A DNA stretch of 64,000 bases. Origin: SUG1106 sp051883095 (GTDB lineage Bacteria > Bacillota > Clostridia > Peptostreptococcales > Anaerovoracaceae). The translations under genes were made by a program, and so were the position numbers. Where the stretch lies: contig JBJETB010000088.1 in NCBI GenBank assembly GCA_051883095.1, positions 1 to 64,000 of the forward strand. Reading direction: 5' to 3'. Shown one piece after another: positions 61,225-64,000 of this stretch (its first letter is position 1; each line of letters begins with the position of its first letter). The notes under the pieces were generated by a model, which saw only the letters and a program-made list of their open reading frames with translations, did no database searches and was not told the origin of the DNA.

Positions 61225-62169
61225 ATGAAAAAACTAAGACTTTTTATAGTATTGGCACTGGCAATTTGCCTCTGTGCCTGCGGCGGCAGCTCCAATCTGG
61301 ACGAGTTTCTGGAGCTGGGTGTTAAGTATCTGGATGAGCAGAACTACGAAGAGGCAATCATAACCTTTGATAAGGCAATACAGATTGATATAAAAGAGCC
61401 GGCAACATATTTAAAAATAAGCGAAGCCTACTCTTCATTCGATTTGAAACAAATGTCACTGGATTATTTGCTTATTGGGTGGGAAAACACCAAAGATAAT
61501 TCCATAAAAGAAAAACTGCTGGAATTTGGTATAAGCACAGAAATACCGGACTCATTGCAAATAGAAATGCTAAAGCAAATATATCAGGCAATGGAAAATA
61601 AAGATTTCAGCAGTATTTGCAAAATTGGCAAAGAGAGAATAAAAAGCAGCCTAAGCCAATATTCGGGATATTCTTTTGATGGAAATGAACTGAGAATTGT
61701 TTATGACGGCAAAGGACTCAAATTAATGTTTGAAGATAGAGTCGACGGGATATATTTCGGCGGTATTGAAAATGGCAGAGCGAACGGAGACGGCTACTGC
61801 ATCTCCGGAGAAATCAAAAATAACGGAGAGGCATTTTACAAATTGTTTTCAGGAGCCTGGAGCAATAATCTTCCTGACGGAGAAGGAAAGATATATGAAA
61901 AATCGGGCTACGGGTGGACGCGGAATGTTGTTGGAACTTTCAGTAATGATATGTTTGACGGTGAAATTCAAGAGAAGATTAATCAAGGTGAAGGCGATAT
62001 AGTATTTGAATATTGCTGCCAGAATGGCAAATTGGTTTTGGACAGCAGGTGGAAAGTGAATGAAGAAGGCAACCACTTTATAGAATCCACAGACGATGCT
62101 TTTGGAAGAATGATATTTGAGAACTCAAATGAATCTGTTTATGCTGTATACAACTTTAATTATGATTAA
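61225..62169 (+). CDS. TPR lipoprotein 3 with MORN-like C-terminus
   Basis: 314 residues. Lipobox ICLCAC, NLDEFLELGVKYLDEQNYEEAI and a TPR, then a C-terminal part with MORN-like repeats (YFGGIENGRANGDGYCISGEI, FSGAWSNNLPDGEGKIYE, VVGTFSNDMFDGEI). GGAGG upstream. The N-terminal 50 residues are almost the same as in lipoproteins 1 and 5, while the C-terminus is unrelated. Confidence 0.85.
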   Translation: MKKLRLFIVLALAICLCACGGSSNLDEFLELGVKYLDEQNYEEAIITFDKAIQIDIKEPATYLKISEAYSSFDLKQMSLDYLLIGWENTKDNSIKEKLLEFGISTEIPDSLQIEMLKQIYQAMENKDFSSICKIGKERIKSSLSQYSGYSFDGNELRIVYDGKGLKLMFEDRVDGIYFGGIENGRANGDGYCISGEIKNNGEAFYKLFSGAWSNNLPDGEGKIYEKSGYGWTRNVVGTFSNDMFDGEIQEKINQGEGDIVFEYCCQNGKLVLDSRWKVNEEGNHFIESTDDAFGRMIFENSNESVYAVYNFNYD

Positions 62170-62193
62170 GCCAAAGATTTGGAGGAAAGTGAA

Positions 62194-63342
62194 ATGAAGA
62201 GAATAATTAAAGTCCTATTAATATCACTGTTGATTATAACCTTGTATGGCTGTAGCAGTGTAAGCGGTGGAACCTGGCAGGAACATTATGATTTAGGTAT
62301 AAAATATCTTGCTGATGGTAAATATGAAGAAGCAATTCTAGAGTTCACTGCTGCAATAAAAATCGATGATAAACAGGTTCCTGCGTATATTGGAAGGGGC
62401 GATGCGTATATAGGCTCAGGTGAAACTACTGATAACCTTGAGGCAGCTCTTGGTGACTATATACAAGCAATAAGTTTAGACGAGTATTTTGCACAAAGTT
62501 ATCTGAAAGCCTATGACGCATATATTCGCTTAGGTCAGTTCGAAAAAGCAGAGGAAATATTAAAAAAGGGCTATGAAAAAACCGGAGACAGCGTCATTAA
62601 GAATAAAATTACAGAATTTGAAAAAGGGACAATAAGAGATGATTCAGGAAAGGTTAGAAGAGAGTCTGGGTTTGATGGTTCGGGTACATTAATTTATTAC
62701 ATTGATTATTCATACGACATAAATGGCAGATATGCCACTGCTACATCTTATGACAAAAATAGGAAAAAGACCGGCGAAGTGACTTGCAAATATGACGAAA
62801 ACGGAAACCAAATTGTAGGCTTTTACAGATCTTATCAAGGTAATAACTCAGTTATAATTGGTAAGATAGAAAATGAATATAATGGCAAAGGACAGATTAC
62901 TAAAAGTTTCTGGTATGTACTTGATAGCACAAAATTGCAGCAGTATGAAATACTTAAATATGATAAAAACGGAAATCTCATAGAAGATACATACTATTCC
63001 GCAGATGGAAAAATCATACAGAAAACAGTCTCTGAGTATGATAAGGATGGAAATATAATTCATATGAGAACCGACAAAGACAGTGGACGTACCTATGAGA
63101 TTGCGGAATATAGAGATGGAAGATGTATAGAAACGAAAGAGTATTATAGTCAAGATGATACGCTGCTTGTTCATCATAAATTTTTATATGATGATGAAGG
63201 GAGACAAGTTGAATGGAGGACATATGACAACCATGAAAAGTTAATAGGATTAATTGAAACAGAGTATGACGATAAAGGGAAAGAATGTAGAACTATCTAC
63301 TATGATGGCAATGGTGAAATCGAAAAAATCGTTGAGTATTGA
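62194..63342 (+). CDS. TPR lipoprotein 4 with YD-type repeats
   Basis: 382 residues. Lipobox ITLYGC (Cys about 20), diverged N-terminus HYDLGIKYLADGKYEEAI, TPRs (about 35-150), then YD-like repeats: YDENGNQIVG, YNGKGQITKS, YDKNGNLIED, YDKDGNIIHM, YDDEGRQVEW, YDDKGKECRT, a beta-rich pattern found in Rhs/YwqK-type surface and toxin proteins. ATG at 62194 with GGAGG upstream. Confidence 0.85.
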   Translation: MKRIIKVLLISLLIITLYGCSSVSGGTWQEHYDLGIKYLADGKYEEAILEFTAAIKIDDKQVPAYIGRGDAYIGSGETTDNLEAALGDYIQAISLDEYFAQSYLKAYDAYIRLGQFEKAEEILKKGYEKTGDSVIKNKITEFEKGTIRDDSGKVRRESGFDGSGTLIYYIDYSYDINGRYATATSYDKNRKKTGEVTCKYDENGNQIVGFYRSYQGNNSVIIGKIENEYNGKGQITKSFWYVLDSTKLQQYEILKYDKNGNLIEDTYYSADGKIIQKTVSEYDKDGNIIHMRTDKDSGRTYEIAEYRDGRCIETKEYYSQDDTLLVHHKFLYDDEGRQVEWRTYDNHEKLIGLIETEYDDKGKECRTIYYDGNGEIEKIVEY

Positions 63343-63408
63343 AACAGCTGGCTTACTTTGTTAAATATATGATATTCAAAATCACCTTTTGTTTTAGAGG
63401 TTCAAGAA

Positions 63409-64000
63409 ATGAATAAGTTTACATATCTTATAGTATTAATGCTGGCAATCTGCCTCTGTGCCTGTAACGGCAGTTCCAATTTGGACGAGCTTTTGGAATT
63501 GGGTGTTAAGTATCTGGATGAGCAGAACTACGAAGAGGCAATCATTACTTTTGAACAAGCCATAGAAATTGATGAGAAATGTGAGCAGGCTTATATGGGT
63601 TTGGCAGATGCCTATTTCGGAAATGGCGATATTGGCTCCGCAAGAAGCATTTTGGAGAAAGGGTCAAAATTAACTGATAGCAATGAAATAAAAAATAGGC
63701 TTGAAGCGCTGGATGCAGAAATAAAAAACAAATATGACAATCCATTGTTGAGCAGTAAAGATATAAAAGATGTGTATGTAGAAAATTCAATGTGTAATAT
63801 TGTACTGGATTTGAAAGCATCAGATAGGTTTTCTAACACTAATACGCTGATAAGTACTTTTAGTGAAGAAAAAATTGATATATATTCAGCATTATCTCTA
63901 ATTAGTATTTGGAAAAAGGAAAATGTCTATAGGGAAAACCATAGCAATGAGATTATTCTAGCCTTCCCTTGTGGAGGGTTGGAAGGAAAACAGATTTCTG
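63409..64000 (+). CDS. TPR lipoprotein 5, cut by the window edge
   Basis: The frame opens at ATG 63409 (AGAGG upstream) with lipobox ICLCAC and is still open at base 64000 after 197 codons. Close copy of lipoprotein 1 with scattered changes (DEQNYE versus DVHNYE, SLISI versus SAISI). The array may continue beyond the window. Confidence 0.85.
   Translation, partial: MNKFTYLIVLMLAICLCACNGSSNLDELLELGVKYLDEQNYEEAIITFEQAIEIDEKCEQAYMGLADAYFGNGDIGSARSILEKGSKLTDSNEIKNRLEALDAEIKNKYDNPLLSSKDIKDVYVENSMCNIVLDLKASDRFSNTNTLISTFSEEKIDIYSALSLISIWKKENVYRENHSNEIILAFPCGGLEGKQIS

Overview
The window looks like a chromosomal segment of an anaerobic, endospore-forming Clostridia (Firmicutes). Evidence: spoIVA, a valyl T-box leader, Gram-positive style promoters and a Gram-positive LexA box, MurT/GatD, a 3-keto acid cleavage (BKACE/kce-type) enzyme with an AtoE-type carrier under sigma-54 control, and a type VIIb (WXG100) secretion locus. 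Placement near the amino-acid-fermenting Anaerovoracaceae/Family XIII is an inference from gene content only.

Layout. 0-1 kb: an Rpn/PD-(D/E)XK nuclease-like gene. 1.1-4.55 kb: a MerR regulator divergent from a redox operon (flavodoxin-like reductase, DUF362, rubredoxin-glutamate synthase-like fusion) whose promoter has the 19-bp spacer typical of MerR targets. 4.55-4.9 kb: a compact type I toxin-antitoxin candidate with a LexA box in the toxin promoter, a Shine-Dalgarno-sequestering hairpin and a convergent antisense promoter. 4.9-11.6 kb: T-box, valS, folC, GNAT, two-part ThrE-like exporter, two-OB SSB-like protein. 11.7-18.2 kb: sigma-54 activator, palindromic UAS, a consensus -24/-12 promoter and the operon it should control (3-hydroxyacyl-CoA dehydrogenase-like, BKACE, AtoE-like carrier, small membrane protein, SDR, small Cys-pair protein). 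18.4-24.5 kb: SHMT, DMT transporter, URO-D-like protein, tRNA-Ala(GGC), PTS IIC-like protein, secreted FN3/PepSY protein, Rrf2 regulator.

24.7-37.1 kb is a housekeeping run on the + strand: plsX-rnc-smc-ftsY-der-plsY-gpsA-miaB-Na/Pi symporter (phospholipid precursor synthesis, RNA processing, chromosome segregation, SRP receptor, ribosome GTPase, tRNA modification). 37.1-43.3 kb: spoIVA behind an unusual hairpin-promoter arrangement, an MFS pump, an ATP-grasp protein, murT and a gatD-like gene that lacks the catalytic Cys and His. 43.4-49.4 kb: LysM protein, site-2 protease, and a sensor kinase/ABC transporter module whose response regulator carries an internal frame-breaking deletion.

49.5-64 kb is visibly richer in A/T and looks like an accessory island: an XRE regulator, a strong promoter, then essC-esaB-esxA, a PP2C phosphatase, a Ser/Thr kinase-TM-TPR protein, a small membrane protein with a Thr-containing repeat tail, a DUF4760-like membrane protein, and a series of at least five TPR lipoproteins with a near-constant N-terminus and variable C-termini, with gene remnants between them. 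EssB, EsaA and EssA are not seen in the window; the kinase has the same domain order as EssB (kinase fold, TM, helical repeat domain) but keeps its catalytic residues. This secretion/phosphorylation/lipoprotein cluster is the best candidate for an incompletely described system here. Positions and motifs were read by eye; no database search was possible.
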